Assembly (NCBI RefSeq): GCF_014650815.1
Contig: NZ_BMVR01000017.1
Coordinates: forward strand, 141,792 to 205,791
Source: Streptomyces flavofungini
GTDB taxonomy: Bacteria > Actinomycetota > Actinomycetes > Streptomycetales > Streptomycetaceae
DNA: 64,000 nt
Direction of reading: 5' to 3'
Of the stretch, positions 37,206-46,870 are shown piece by piece; within the stretch, counting starts at the first letter, position 1, and every line of letters begins with the position of its first letter. A program made the translations under genes and the position numbers. A model generated the notes under the pieces. It saw only the letters and a program-made list of their open reading frames with translations, was not told the DNA's origin and ran no database searches.

Positions 37206-39863
37206 CTACAGGTGCCCGGTGTCCGTCCCGTAGAAGGCCGCACGCATCATCCCCTGCATGTCGTCGAGCATCGGCATGCGGGGGTTGGCGGGCGCGCACT
37301 GGTCCTCGTAGGCGTTGAGTGCCTGTTGGGGGAGGGCGTCGAGGAAGGTGCGCTCGTCGACGCCGAGCGACTTGAACGACGGCTCGATGCCCACGGCGTC
37401 GCGCAGGCGTTCCACGGCGCGCGCCAGCGATTCCACACCCTCCCGCGGGGTGGCCGCGGGCAGGCCGAGCGTGCGGGCCACGTCCTGGAAGCGTTCGGGT
37501 GCGCGGTAGTTCTCGTACTTCGGCCAGCCCGTGAGCTTGGAGGGGACGGTGCCGTTGTAGCGGATGACGTGGGGCAGCAGGATCGCGTTGGTACGGCCGT
37601 GCGCGACATGGAAGGTGGCGCCCAGCGTGTGGGACATGGCGTGGACGATGCCGAGGAAGGCGTTGCCGAACGCCATGCCCGCGATGGTGCCGGCGTTGTG
37701 CATCTTCTCGCGGGCCTGCGGCCGGTCCGCCCGCTCGTTCACCGCCGCTTCGATGTTCTCGAAGACCATCCGGATCGCGTGCAGGGCCAGGCCGTCGGTG
37801 AAGTCGTTGGCGTACACCGACACGTATGCCTCGATCGCGTGGGTGAGAGCGTCGAAGCCGCTGTCCGCGGCCAGCGCCGGAGGCAGTTGGGCGGCGAGCA
37901 GGGGGTCGACGATGGCCACGCTGGGTGTGAGGGCGTAGTCGGCCAACGGGTACTTCTTGCCGGTGGCCGGATCGGATATCACCGCGAAAGGCGTGACCTC
38001 GGCGCCGGTGCCGGAGGTGGTGGGCACGCACACCAGACGGGCGAGGGCACCGAGGACGGGGAAGCGGAAGGCACGCTTGCGGATGTCGGAGAACTTGTGC
38101 CGCATGTCGGCGAAGTCGACCTCCGGCTGCTCGTACAGCAGCCACATCACCTTGGCGGCGTCCATGGGCGAGCCGCCGCCGAGCGCGATGATGGTGTCCG
38201 GGCGGAAGTCCCGCATGAGGCGGGCCCCGTGCTGCACGGAGTCGATGCTGGGCTCCGGCTGGACGTCGTCGATGACCTGGACGGTGACCGGCTCGCGGCG
38301 CCGCTGCAGGACGCGTGTGACACGGTCGACGAAGCCGAGGCGGGTCATGGTCGCGTCGGTGACGACGGTGACGCGGTGGACGTCCGGCATGTCCGCGAGG
38401 TAGCGGATGGCCTGCGGCTCGAAGTAGATCTTCGGCGGGACCTTGAACCACTGCATGTTGTTGCGGCGTGTAGTGAGGCGCTTGATGTTCAGCAGTTGGA
38501 CGGCGGAGACGTTGTTGGACACCGACGTGCTGCCCCACGAGCCGCAGCCCAGCGTCAGCGACGGCAGCAGGTTGTTGTAGATGCCGCCGATGGCGCCCTG
38601 CGACGAGGGGGCGTTGACGATGATCCGAACGGTCTTCACGTGCCTGCCGTAGGCCTCCGCCAGTGCCGGGTCGCCGGTGTGGATGACGGCGCTGTGGCCC
38701 TGGCCGTGGAAGGCGATCATGTCCGCGGCCAGCGCGAAGCCCTGCTGCTCCGAGTCGGCACGCAGAACGGTGAGCACCGGGCAGAGCTTCTCGCGCGTGA
38801 GTGGCTCGTCCCGGCCGACGCCGTCGGCCTCGACGAGGATGAGCGAAGTGTCGTCGGGAACGGCGAAGCCGGCCTGCCGGGCGATCCATGCCGGGCCCTG
38901 GCCGACGGCCGCGGAGTTGACCTTGGGCTCGCAGCCCGAGCCCGCGGCGCCGACGGGGAAGAGGTACGCCTCCAGCTTCGCCTTCTCCTCGGCGGTGGCC
39001 AGGTGGGCGTGCAGGGTGCGGAACTCCGCCAGGGCAGCGTCGTAGATCTCGTCGTCCAGGATGACGGCCTGCTCGGAGGCGCAGATCATGCCGTTGTCGA
39101 ACGCCTTGGACAGCACCAGGTCGTTGACGGCCCGGGGTAGTTGCGCGCTCTTGTGGACGTACGCGGGTACGTTGCCCGCGCCCACTCCAAGGGCGGGCTT
39201 GCCGGCCGAATAGGCGGCCTTGACCATGGAATTGCCGCCGGTGGCGAGGATCAGCGCGACGCCCGGGTGGCGCATCAGGGTGTCTGTGGCCTCGATGGAC
39301 GGTGCCCCGATCCACTGGACGCAGTGTTCCGGCGCGCCCGCGGCGACCGCCGCGTCGCGTACGACCCGGGCCGCCTCGGCACTGCACCGCTGGGCGGCCG
39401 GGTGAAAGGCGAAGACGATCGGGTTGCGTGTCTTCAGGGCAAGGAGTGCCTTGAAGATGGTCGTGGAGGTGGGGTTGGTGACGGGGGTGATCGCGCACAC
39501 CACGCCCACCGGCTCCGCGATCTCGACGATGTCCTCGAGGTCGTCGCGGGCGATCACACCGACGGTCTTCATCGGGCCCATGCTGTGCGCGACGTGCTCG
39601 CAGGCGAACATGTTCTTGACGGCCTTGTCCTCGAACACGCCGCGGCCGGTCTCCGTCACCGCGAGCCGGGCCAGCGCGGTGTGCTGGTCCAGGGCGGCGA
39701 CCGAGGCCTTGCTCACGATGTGGTCGACCTGTTCCTGGGTCAGGGACTCGTAGTCGGCGAGTGCCTTGAGCCCGGCCGTCACCAGCCGGTCCACCGCGAC
39801 AGCGGTGTCCGTGGTTGTCTCGACGGCGGGACTGGTTCCGGGACGCTCGTCGTGTGCGGTCAT
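37206..39863 (-). CDS. adhE: bifunctional acetaldehyde/alcohol dehydrogenase AdhE
   Basis: 885 aa from ATG 39863. The N-terminal ALDH domain (~1-440) includes VGVVCAITPVTNPTSTTIFK and the catalytic Cys261 in GMICASEQA. The C-terminal iron-dependent ADH domain (~450-880) has GGGSPMDAAK, PTTSGTGAEVTPF and the metal-binding HAMSHTLGATFHVAHG. It reduces acetyl-CoA via acetaldehyde to ethanol, consuming two NADH, the standard partner of PFL for anaerobic redox balance. The start codon is followed by a low-complexity polar stretch. A palindromic box lies ~160 bases upstream. The decayed IS630 ends 39 bases after its stop. Confidence 0.93.
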   Translation of the reverse strand: MTAHDERPGTSPAVETTTDTAVAVDRLVTAGLKALADYESLTQEQVDHIVSKASVAALDQHTALARLAVTETGRGVFEDKAVKNMFACEHVAHSMGPMKTVGVIARDDLEDIVEIAEPVGVVCAITPVTNPTSTTIFKALLALKTRNPIVFAFHPAAQRCSAEAARVVRDAAVAAGAPEHCVQWIGAPSIEATDTLMRHPGVALILATGGNSMVKAAYSAGKPALGVGAGNVPAYVHKSAQLPRAVNDLVLSKAFDNGMICASEQAVILDDEIYDAALAEFRTLHAHLATAEEKAKLEAYLFPVGAAGSGCEPKVNSAAVGQGPAWIARQAGFAVPDDTSLILVEADGVGRDEPLTREKLCPVLTVLRADSEQQGFALAADMIAFHGQGHSAVIHTGDPALAEAYGRHVKTVRIIVNAPSSQGAIGGIYNNLLPSLTLGCGSWGSTSVSNNVSAVQLLNIKRLTTRRNNMQWFKVPPKIYFEPQAIRYLADMPDVHRVTVVTDATMTRLGFVDRVTRVLQRRREPVTVQVIDDVQPEPSIDSVQHGARLMRDFRPDTIIALGGGSPMDAAKVMWLLYEQPEVDFADMRHKFSDIRKRAFRFPVLGALARLVCVPTTSGTGAEVTPFAVISDPATGKKYPLADYALTPSVAIVDPLLAAQLPPALAADSGFDALTHAIEAYVSVYANDFTDGLALHAIRMVFENIEAAVNERADRPQAREKMHNAGTIAGMAFGNAFLGIVHAMSHTLGATFHVAHGRTNAILLPHVIRYNGTVPSKLTGWPKYENYRAPERFQDVARTLGLPAATPREGVESLARAVERLRDAVGIEPSFKSLGVDERTFLDALPQQALNAYEDQCAPANPRMPMLDDMQGMMRAAFYGTDTGHL

Positions 39864-40023
39864 GAAAGGTTCCTCCGTCGTCGAGAGCTGAGGCCACGCG
39901 GTGGGTGGGGCGGGGATTCCGGCACTTCGGGTCCGGGGCCGCCACCATGAGCGTCGCGTGCGACCTGCGGGGGCCCAAGTGCCGTTGGGCACCGCGGGCG
40001 GGGCCGACAGGTAACGGCAGGCC

Positions 40024-40037
40024 GGGCCGGACGGCCC
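40024..40037. promoter_or_regulatory. palindrome GGGCCGGACGGCCC upstream of adhE
   Basis: 6-base arms around GA, ~160 bases upstream of the adhE ATG and downstream of ppdK. One of the recurring GGGCC-type boxes. Confidence 0.5.
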
Positions 40038-40067
40038 TCCTTCGGCACCGGCCCGCAGCCGGGTCCG

Positions 40068-42752
40068 TCACCTGCTGTCGGACGTCTCCGTATCGATGAG
40101 TGCGGCGCGCCCGGCCTCGAGGCGGGCCACGGGGACCCGGAACGGGGAGCAGGAGACATAGTCCAGGCCCGCGTTATGGAAGAAGTGGACCGAGGCGGGG
40201 TCGCCGCCGTGCTCACCGCAGACCCCGATCTTCAGGTCGGGCCGCGCCGCACGGCCTTCGGCGACGGCGATCCGGACGAGTCGGCCCACGCCCTCGGGGT
40301 CGATCGTCTCGAACGGGGACACCTTGAAGATGCCCTTGTCCAGGTAGGCGGAGAAGAACGCAGCCTCGACGTCGTCACGGGAGAAGCCCCAGGTGGTCTG
40401 GGTGAGGTCGTTCGTGCCGAAGGAGAAGAACGCCGCCTCCTGCGCGATCCGGCCTGCCGTCAGGGCGGCCCTGGGGAGCTCGATCATGGTGCCGACCGGG
40501 CAGTGGACGGCCATGCCCGAAGTCTCGGAGACAGCGGCGAGCGTCTCCTCCACTTCCTCGCGCACCAGGCGCAGTTCTTCCACCGCGTCGATCAGCGGGA
40601 CCATGATCTCCGCCCGGGGATCACCGCCCGCGCGCTTGCGTTCCACGACCGCTTCGGCGATGGCGCGGACCTGCATGGCGACCAGGCCCGGTGCCACCAG
40701 GCCGAGGCGCACGCCGCGCAGGCCGAGCATCGGGTTCTCCTCGTGCATCCGGTTCACGGCTTCCAGGAGTTCGGTGTCGTGGGTGCTGGGAGGGGTGCCC
40801 CGGGCCTCGGCGGTGGCGATGCGGACGGCCAGTTCGGTGCGGTCGGGCAGGAACTCGTGCAACGGCGGGTCGAGGAGGCGGATGGTGACCGGCAGGCCGT
40901 CCATCGCCTCCAGAATGCCGACGAAGTCCTTGCGCTGCAGAGGCAGGAGCGCGTCGAGCGCGCGTACACGGTCGGCGTCGGTGTGGGCGAGGATCATCGC
41001 CTCGACCAGCTTCCGGCGGTCGCCGAGGAACATGTGCTCGGTGCGGCAGAGCCCGATCCCCTCGGCACCGAACCGGCGGGCACGGGCGGCGTCCTCGGGG
41101 GTGTCGGCGTTCGCCCGGACCCCCAGGCGCCGTACGCCGTCGGCCCGGTCGAGGGCACGGGCAACGGCGTCGACCAGGTCGCCGGAGCGCTCACCCGTCT
41201 CGAAGTACCGCATGACCGCGGAGTCGACCAGCGGTGCCGCCCCGGCGTACACGGTGCCCGTGGAGCCGTCGACGGAGATGACCGTGCCCTCCTCGACGGT
41301 GATGCCGCCCGCGATGCAGCGGCGCCCCTGCAGGTCGATGGCGAGGTCTTCGGCGCCGCACACACAGACCTTGCCCATGCCGCGGGCGACCACGGCCGCG
41401 TGGCTCGTCTTCCCGCCCCGGCTGGTGAGCACCGCCTGGGCCGCCACCATGCCGGGCAGATCGTCCGGCGTGGTCTCCTGCCGTACCAGGACGACCTTCT
41501 GCCCGGCGGCGGCGCGACGGACGGCCTCGGCGCAGTCGAACACCGCGGCGCCGACGGCAGCGCCCGGCGAGGCCGGGATGCCGTGCGCCAGCGCGTCTCC
41601 GACGGCAGCTGTGTCGAACCGCGGGAACATCAGCCGGGCGGCGTCGTCGCCGCTGACGCGGGCCAGTGCCTCGTCGGCGGTGATCAGACCCTCGTCGGCG
41701 AGCTCGGCGGCGAGGGTGAACGCGGCCTCGGCGGTGCGTTTGCCCACCCGGGTCTGGAGCATCCACAGGGTGCCCCGCTCGATGGTGAACTCGATGTCGC
41801 ACAGGTCCCGGTAGTGGGCTTCCAACGTCCCCAGGCGGTCGCACAGTTGGGTGTACGACGTGGGGTCGAGGCGTCCGAGGTCGGTCAGCGGGACGGTGTT
41901 GCGGATGCCCGCGACGACGTCCTCGCCCTGCGCGTTCGGGAGATAGTCGCCGTAAGGACGGCGGTGTCCGGTGGCCGGATCGCGGGTGAAGGCGACCCCG
42001 CTGCCGGAGTCGGGGCCGAGGTTGCCGAAGACCATGCGCTGTACGTTGACCGCGGTGCCCAGCGTGTCGGGGATGTGTTCGCGCCGGCGGTACAGGCGTG
42101 CCCGTTGTCCGTTCCAGGACTCGAAGACGGCACGGACCGACCGGTGCAGTTGTTCGGTGGGATCCTGCGGGAAGTCCTCGCCGGTCTCGCCGCTGATGAG
42201 GTTCTTGTACGTCTCGACGAGGCGGGCGAGGTCCGACGCGTCCAGCCGCAGGTCGTCCGGGGCGTTCAGGGAGTCCTTGAGACGGGCGATGGCCGCCTCG
42301 AACAGCTCCGGGGCGACGCCCATGACAGTACTGCCGAACATCTGCACGAGGCGTCGGTAGGAGTCCCAGGCGAAGCGTTCGCTCCCGGACACCTTGGCCA
42401 GCCCTCGTACGGAGTCGTCGGTGAGCCCGATGTCGAGGATCGTCTCCATCATGCCCGGCATGGAGAAGCGTGCTCCTGACCGGACGGACAGCAGCAGCGG
42501 ATCGTCCGGCTGCCCGAGCCGGCGCCCGGCCGACTGCTCCAGGGCGGTGAGGTGTGCGGCGATCTCCTCGGTCAGGCCGTCCGGCTCGGTTCCCGTGGCG
42601 AGGAAGGCGCGGCAGGCCTCAGTCGTCACGGTGAAGCCCGGCGGCACGGGCAGGCCCATCCGCGTCATCTCGGCCAGGTTGGCGCCCTTGCCGCCCAGCA
42701 GGTCGGCCATGTCGCGACCGCCCTCGGAGAACTCGTACACGTACTGGACCAT
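40068..42752 (-). CDS. ppdK: pyruvate phosphate dikinase PpdK
   Basis: 894 aa. ATG 42752 (MVQYVYEFSEGGRDMADLLG) is chosen; a GTG four codons upstream is possible. The ATP-grasp N-domain (GGKGANLAEMTRMGLPVPPGF), the phospho-His swivelling domain (GGKTSHAAVVARGMG, His451) and the PEP/pyruvate barrel (GLCRTEHMF, FSFGTNDLTQTTWGFSRDD, CGEHGGDP) are all intact. It interconverts pyruvate + ATP + Pi and PEP + AMP + PPi, giving reversible flux and PPi-linked energy economy during low oxygen. A box at 43022 precedes it. A homologous gene sits beside Usp genes in the S. coelicolor hypoxia cluster (from memory). Confidence 0.94.
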   Translation of the reverse strand: MVQYVYEFSEGGRDMADLLGGKGANLAEMTRMGLPVPPGFTVTTEACRAFLATGTEPDGLTEEIAAHLTALEQSAGRRLGQPDDPLLLSVRSGARFSMPGMMETILDIGLTDDSVRGLAKVSGSERFAWDSYRRLVQMFGSTVMGVAPELFEAAIARLKDSLNAPDDLRLDASDLARLVETYKNLISGETGEDFPQDPTEQLHRSVRAVFESWNGQRARLYRRREHIPDTLGTAVNVQRMVFGNLGPDSGSGVAFTRDPATGHRRPYGDYLPNAQGEDVVAGIRNTVPLTDLGRLDPTSYTQLCDRLGTLEAHYRDLCDIEFTIERGTLWMLQTRVGKRTAEAAFTLAAELADEGLITADEALARVSGDDAARLMFPRFDTAAVGDALAHGIPASPGAAVGAAVFDCAEAVRRAAAGQKVVLVRQETTPDDLPGMVAAQAVLTSRGGKTSHAAVVARGMGKVCVCGAEDLAIDLQGRRCIAGGITVEEGTVISVDGSTGTVYAGAAPLVDSAVMRYFETGERSGDLVDAVARALDRADGVRRLGVRANADTPEDAARARRFGAEGIGLCRTEHMFLGDRRKLVEAMILAHTDADRVRALDALLPLQRKDFVGILEAMDGLPVTIRLLDPPLHEFLPDRTELAVRIATAEARGTPPSTHDTELLEAVNRMHEENPMLGLRGVRLGLVAPGLVAMQVRAIAEAVVERKRAGGDPRAEIMVPLIDAVEELRLVREEVEETLAAVSETSGMAVHCPVGTMIELPRAALTAGRIAQEAAFFSFGTNDLTQTTWGFSRDDVEAAFFSAYLDKGIFKVSPFETIDPEGVGRLVRIAVAEGRAARPDLKIGVCGEHGGDPASVHFFHNAGLDYVSCSPFRVPVARLEAGRAALIDTETSDSR

Positions 42753-43081
42753 GACGGTGTGCACTTCCTTCCGGCTTCCGGTGTGATGGGGGAGCGGCCG
42801 GGCTGAGGTTGCTCGCCGCGCGGTGCGACCCAGTGGGCGTACGCGGGTGCGCGGCGAGACCGGACCGGGCAGTCCTCGACGGCCACGCGTGCTGAGTCCG
42901 TGGCGGTCGTTGCGCGTGTGCCATACCGTGCCAAGGCTGCGCGTCGGATGGTGAGCGCGCCCGTGGTTCCAGTGTTGATCGAGTCTTCGTGCTGCGGCAG
43001 GTACTGAATGGGCTCGGAAGTGGGGCCGTTCGGTCCCCGGGCAGGTGGAGACCGGTCCCTGGGCGCGCTGTAGGGAGGGCG
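42753..43081. other. 329-bp region between ppdK and the Usp gene
   Basis: No gene. It contains the strong palindrome 43022-43038 and a further GACCGGTC repeat (about 43051-43058), followed to the left by the presumed ppdK leader. Confidence 0.5.
43022..43038. promoter_or_regulatory. palindrome GGGGCCGTTCGGTCCCC upstream of ppdK
   Basis: A near-perfect inverted repeat ~270 bases upstream of ppdK and just downstream of the Usp gene. The best example of the recurring box in the window. Confidence 0.55.
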
Positions 43082-43975
43082 TCAGTCGTGCGGGACAACG
43101 GCGACAGGCGCGGCGGAGTGGTGCAGCACGGCATGCGCGACCGGTCCGATGCGCATGCCGAGCGTGCGGCGGTGCACCTTGCGGCCGACCACCACCAGGC
43201 CGGCCCGCGTAGTGGCTGAGAGGACGACGCCGGAAGCATGTGACAGCTCCACGGTGTGGGTCACCGGCACCTGAGGGTACGTCTCACGCCATGGCTTCAA
43301 GGAGTCTGTCAGTGCCCTCTCCGCCTGCCCCGTGATCCCGCCCTGCCGCGCGGCCAGCCGTCCGACAGCAGGGCCGTATCCGTACAGCGGCGGCAGGTCG
43401 GGTGCGTGGACCGCGTGCAGTGTGGCTCCCCGGGCGCCGGCCGTGCTGAACGCGAATTCAAGGAGTGGTGGAGGAATCTCGCTTGGATCCTGCAGGCCGA
43501 CGACCACTTCGCCGGTGTCGTGCTCCGTTTCGGCGCCGCCTCGCTCTTGGGCCGGGCGCTGGTCGGTCCGCACCATGACTACCGGGTGCGTCGCCCGGGC
43601 CAGAACCTGCTGTCCGACGGAGCCCAGCAGGAATCCCGCGACGGCCCCGTGGCCACTGGATCCCAGCACGAGCAGCTCGGCTGCCTCCGCCTCGGCCAAC
43701 AGGACGGCCGGGGCCGGGTCGGGGACGAGATGTGTGCTGACGTTCAGGCCCGGGTGCCGATCGCGCAGCAGATCCTTGGCTTCTTGCAGGACGGTGAGGG
43801 CCCAGCTCTTCTGCATGTCCAGGTCCTCTGTGACGGGCACGTCCTGCGGACGCCAGACCCAGGCCTGTACGAGACGCAGGGCGAGGCCGCGGCGCTGGGC
43901 TTCTCGGGCGGCCCACTCGGCGGCGGCCAGGCTTTCGGGGGAGCCGTCCAGGCCGGCGGTGACGGTACGAATCAT
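43082..43975 (-). CDS. universal stress protein, tandem-domain
   Basis: 297 aa from ATG 43975. Domain 1 opens MIRTVTAGLDGSPESLAAAE and has the ATP loop VLGSSGHGAVAGFLLGSVG. Domain 2 has VVGRKVHRRTLGMRIGPVA. It ends LHHSAAPVAVVPHD, almost the same ending as the Usp at 16920, so the two are paralogues. It is probably induced with ppdK and adhE; a box lies at 44064-44078, ~90 bases upstream. Confidence 0.9.
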   Translation of the reverse strand: MIRTVTAGLDGSPESLAAAEWAAREAQRRGLALRLVQAWVWRPQDVPVTEDLDMQKSWALTVLQEAKDLLRDRHPGLNVSTHLVPDPAPAVLLAEAEAAELLVLGSSGHGAVAGFLLGSVGQQVLARATHPVVMVRTDQRPAQERGGAETEHDTGEVVVGLQDPSEIPPPLLEFAFSTAGARGATLHAVHAPDLPPLYGYGPAVGRLAARQGGITGQAERALTDSLKPWRETYPQVPVTHTVELSHASGVVLSATTRAGLVVVGRKVHRRTLGMRIGPVAHAVLHHSAAPVAVVPHD

Positions 43976-44424
43976 GAAGACCTCCCTGGTCCTGAGTCGC
44001 GCGGGCCGTGCACCGGCGGGCCGGCGGTCTTCCGAGCCTCGTCGTGCCGGGCCCGGGGTTGAAGGGGCCGATGGTCCCGAACCTGGCCTTGATGCCGCAG
44101 ACCTCAACGGGAAAGGGACCTTCGGCGTCGTGTGGTGGGCTGGGTGGCCTCTCTCGTCCTGTTCGCAGGGCGAGAGAATGGACGTGGGCGGAAGGCTTCC
44201 TGGCTCCTTCCAGGGCGGCAGGTGATGCACGGCAACTGTTCATTTCGGCTGCCGTGGGGTGCCCTGCCGGGGACGTCACGCGGAGGCGGCACCGTCGTGG
44301 CGACGGCCGGGAGCGTGCGGGAGCGCAACCGGCCGTGTGTCCGCACGGATGGTGACCGGGCGGACACTCCGCCGACGGCCGTCGGTGTGCGGGCTCGCGT
44401 GGGTGCTGCGTCCCCGGAGCCGAA
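43976..44424. other. 449-bp region upstream of the Usp gene
   Basis: Apart from the palindrome at 44064-44078 nothing convincing is visible. Open frames here have no recognisable protein signature. Confidence 0.5.
44064..44078. promoter_or_regulatory. palindromic box GGGGCCGATGGTCCC
   Basis: GGGCC-GATG-GTCCC type inverted repeat 89 bases upstream of the Usp ATG at 43975, a sensible activator-site distance. Confidence 0.5.
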
Positions 44425-44552
44425 GCCCTCCTCATCCTCCGCACCGTCATCAGCAACGAGGACCTCCCGGCGTACTGGGACTTCCACGTCCACACCGGGC
44501 AGCGAAGGCTCCACCCCGGCACGACCAGGCCAACTGCCAACTCACCGCCTGA
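44425..44552 (+). pseudogene. C-terminal remnant, probably of a transposase
   Basis: ALLILRTVISNEDLPAYWDF followed by RLHPGTT, then, after a frameshift, the ending QLTA and stop. This resembles the C-terminus of ISKra4-type transposases (…YWxFH…HP…YxLTA). No N-terminal part or inverted repeats were found. A low-confidence call. Confidence 0.4.
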
Positions 44553-44671
44553 TCAGCAACCTCACCGGAGAGGAGCTGCACCCATTCCCGACCGCCATGA
44601 CAGGGGGCGCGTTGCCTCGCCACGTCCGGCGACTGCCGCCCCGGAGACCGGGGCGGCCCGGCCCGCACATG

Positions 44672-44717
44672 CCCGCAGGGGCGGACGGACCGTGTTCGGT
44701 CCGTCCGCCCCTGCGGG
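44672..44717. terminator. perfect 21-bp stem-loop after the chitinase gene
   Basis: Exact 21-base complementary arms around a TGTT loop, starting 12 bases beyond the chitinase stop (minus strand). A very stable intrinsic-type terminator without U-tract. Confidence 0.8.
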
Positions 44718-44728
44718 TCGTTCGTTCG

Positions 44729-46480
44729 CTAGGGAAGGCTGTGCACCTTCGGGCCGACGGCGTTCGACCACGCGTGGCCCGCCGTCGCGTCCCAGTTCGT
44801 CGACCACGTCATGGCGCCGCGCAGCGACGGGTACGTCTTCGACGGCTTGAAGGAGCCGCAGCCGGTGCCGCGGGTCAAGCAGTCGAGGGCGTTGTTCACG
44901 ACTGACGGGGCGACGTAACCGCTGCCCGCGCCGCGCGTCGACGCCGGGACGCCGATCCCGACCTGCGACGGGTCGAGGCCGCCCTCCAACTGGATGCAGG
45001 CGAGCGCGGTCAGGAAGTCCACGCTGCCCTGGCTGTAGACCTTGCCGTCACAGCCGAGCATCGAACCGCTGTTGTAGTACTGCATGTTGACGACCGTGAG
45101 GATGTCCTTCACGTTCAGCGCCGTCTGGAAGTACCCACCGGACGTGGATTGCATGTCGATGGTCTGCGGTGCCATCGTGAGAGCCAGCTTCGGGCCCGCC
45201 TTCGCCGAGAGCTGGCGCAGCGCCTTCGACATGTAGGTGGGGTTGATGCCGTTCTCCAGGTCGATGTCGACGCCGTTGAACCCGTACTCCTGCATCAGCG
45301 CGTAGGCGCTGTTGGCGAATGCCGTCGCGGAGGCGTCGCTGTTGACGGAGATGGTGCCCTTCTCGCCGCCGACCGAGAGGATCACGGACTTGCCCGCGGC
45401 CTTCTTCGCGGCGATGTCCGCCTTGAAATCGGCGGTGGAGGCGTAGCCGACGGCCGGGTCCAGATTGAAGGTGATCTGCCCCGGAGTGGTGGTGGCATCG
45501 GCGAACGACACGGCGATGATGTCGTACTGCGAGGACACGTCCCGCAGCTTCTGCACGGTCGCGCCGTTGTTGAAGTTCTGCCAGTAGCCGGTCACCGCGT
45601 GCCGGGGCACGGTGCCGTCGCCGCCACCGTCGCCCTTGGGTGTCCGTACGGACACCGCCGTCGACTTCGCCGACTCGCCCGCCCCGTTCGAGGCGCTCAC
45701 CTGGAAGCTGTACGTGGTCTCCGGCGTGAGGCCGGTGACGGTCGTGGAAGCGCCACTGGCCGAGGCGACCTTCGTGCCGTCGCGGTAGACGGTGTACCCC
45801 GTCGCCGTGGACGACGGTGTCCAGGACAGGTCCACCGACGTGGGCGTCGTCGTGCCCGCCGCGAGGCCGGCCGGGACGGGCGGTATCTCGACCGGGTCGG
45901 TGCCGCCGCCCCCGTCGGGTCCGAAGACGCTCACGTCGTCCACGTAGTACGCGCTCTGCCCGTACCAGCCGTGTGTGTACACGGTGACCGAGGTGGTGTT
46001 CGCGCCGGTGGTGAAGCTGGTGGAGAGCTGCTGCCAGGACGAGGTGCCCGGCGTCCAGGTCGACACGTCGGTGGTACCGGTGCCGCGGGCGCCGAGGTAG
46101 GCGTAACTGCCCTGCACCCAACTGCTCAGCTTGTACGTCGAGTTCGGCTTCACCGCGACGATCTGGGAGCACTCGGCGGTGCCCTGGCCGGACGGGGTGG
46201 CCTTGAGCGCCTTCGCGCCGCCGTGCACGGGGGACGTGACGGCGGCACCGCTGTTCGCGGCGCACGTCCAGTTGCTCAGGTCCGCCTCGAACCCGGCGTT
46301 CTTGGCGACGTTGACGTCCGCCGCTGTGGTGCTCGCGGCCTTGGTGTCGGCCGCGTTGGTGTCCGCCGACTGTGCGGGCGCGGCGAGCGCGGTGACGGCG
46401 AGCGCGGCGGCCGCACCGACGGCCATCGCCGCGCTGATTCTCCGGCGGACGCCGGGTCTGTCCTGGCGCACACGGTCCAC
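44729..46480 (-). CDS. secreted GH18 chitinase with CBM and FN3 domains
   Basis: 583 aa. GTG 46480 (VDRVRQDRPGVRRRISAAM) has AGGAGG 8 bases upstream. A Sec signal peptide ends near ALAAPAQSA. A family-4/9-type carbohydrate-binding sandwich (~55-190) and a fibronectin III domain (~205-285) follow, then the GH18 barrel from VTGYWQNFNNGA (~292). The catalytic motif is NGVDIDLE, with acid Glu409; the first Asp of DxxDxDxE is Asn, a tolerated variant. It degrades chitin extracellularly. A DasR-like operator ~70 bases upstream implies N-acetylglucosamine-dependent control. Confidence 0.92.
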   Translation of the reverse strand: MDRVRQDRPGVRRRISAAMAVGAAAALAVTALAAPAQSADTNAADTKAASTTAADVNVAKNAGFEADLSNWTCAANSGAAVTSPVHGGAKALKATPSGQGTAECSQIVAVKPNSTYKLSSWVQGSYAYLGARGTGTTDVSTWTPGTSSWQQLSTSFTTGANTTSVTVYTHGWYGQSAYYVDDVSVFGPDGGGGTDPVEIPPVPAGLAAGTTTPTSVDLSWTPSSTATGYTVYRDGTKVASASGASTTVTGLTPETTYSFQVSASNGAGESAKSTAVSVRTPKGDGGGDGTVPRHAVTGYWQNFNNGATVQKLRDVSSQYDIIAVSFADATTTPGQITFNLDPAVGYASTADFKADIAAKKAAGKSVILSVGGEKGTISVNSDASATAFANSAYALMQEYGFNGVDIDLENGINPTYMSKALRQLSAKAGPKLALTMAPQTIDMQSTSGGYFQTALNVKDILTVVNMQYYNSGSMLGCDGKVYSQGSVDFLTALACIQLEGGLDPSQVGIGVPASTRGAGSGYVAPSVVNNALDCLTRGTGCGSFKPSKTYPSLRGAMTWSTNWDATAGHAWSNAVGPKVHSLP

Positions 46481-46870
46481 GGGGTGCCTCCTGGGAGAGA
46501 GGTGAAGCACGTAAGCGACGACGGTGGCCACCGCTGTTGCGCGCCAAGTTGGTCCAGACCAATCGAGTTGTCAAGACCTCTGGAGAGGCGAACCTGCAGC
46601 GGAGCACTCGACGGCCGTGGCCACCGTCATCCCCAGCACCTCGACCGCGAGGTCGGCCAGGAGGTGGGCCATGAGCGGGGCGACGCATCCGGCGATCACC
46701 ACTACCGGCTGCTCGCCGAACTCGGCGCGACCGACGCGCCCGGCCGGTTTCCGCGATGCTGACCGCGCCAGGCACTACGACCTGGGGTTCACCCGGAGTG
46801 CCTCCCAGGAAGCCGCGAGCCGGGGCGTACGGAGGGTGGGCATCACCTCCCTGGGCCTCGGGTACGAGGG
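46481..46870. other. 390-bp region upstream of the chitinase gene
   Basis: Holds the chitinase promoter and DasR-like site (46549-46562), then low-complexity coding-like debris leading into the oxidoreductase remnant. No intact gene. Confidence 0.5.
46549..46562 (-). promoter_or_regulatory. DasR-response-element-like operator
   Basis: TTGGTCCAGACCAA is a near-perfect palindrome close to the Streptomyces dre consensus (TGGTCTAGACCA core). It lies 69 bases upstream of the chitinase start, where the GntR-family regulator DasR is known to bind chi promoters. Confidence 0.75.

Noticed and set aside
37212..39140. Plus-strand open frame of 642 codons opposite adhE
   Set aside because: Shadow of adhE codon bias; no motif, no ribosome site.
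40176..42479. Plus-strand open frame of 767 codons opposite ppdK
   Set aside because: Low-complexity antisense frame; ppdK is unambiguous.
46610..46765. Possible peptide on the minus strand (VVVIAGCVAPLMAHLLADLA)
   Set aside because: No start codon or matching family; left unannotated.
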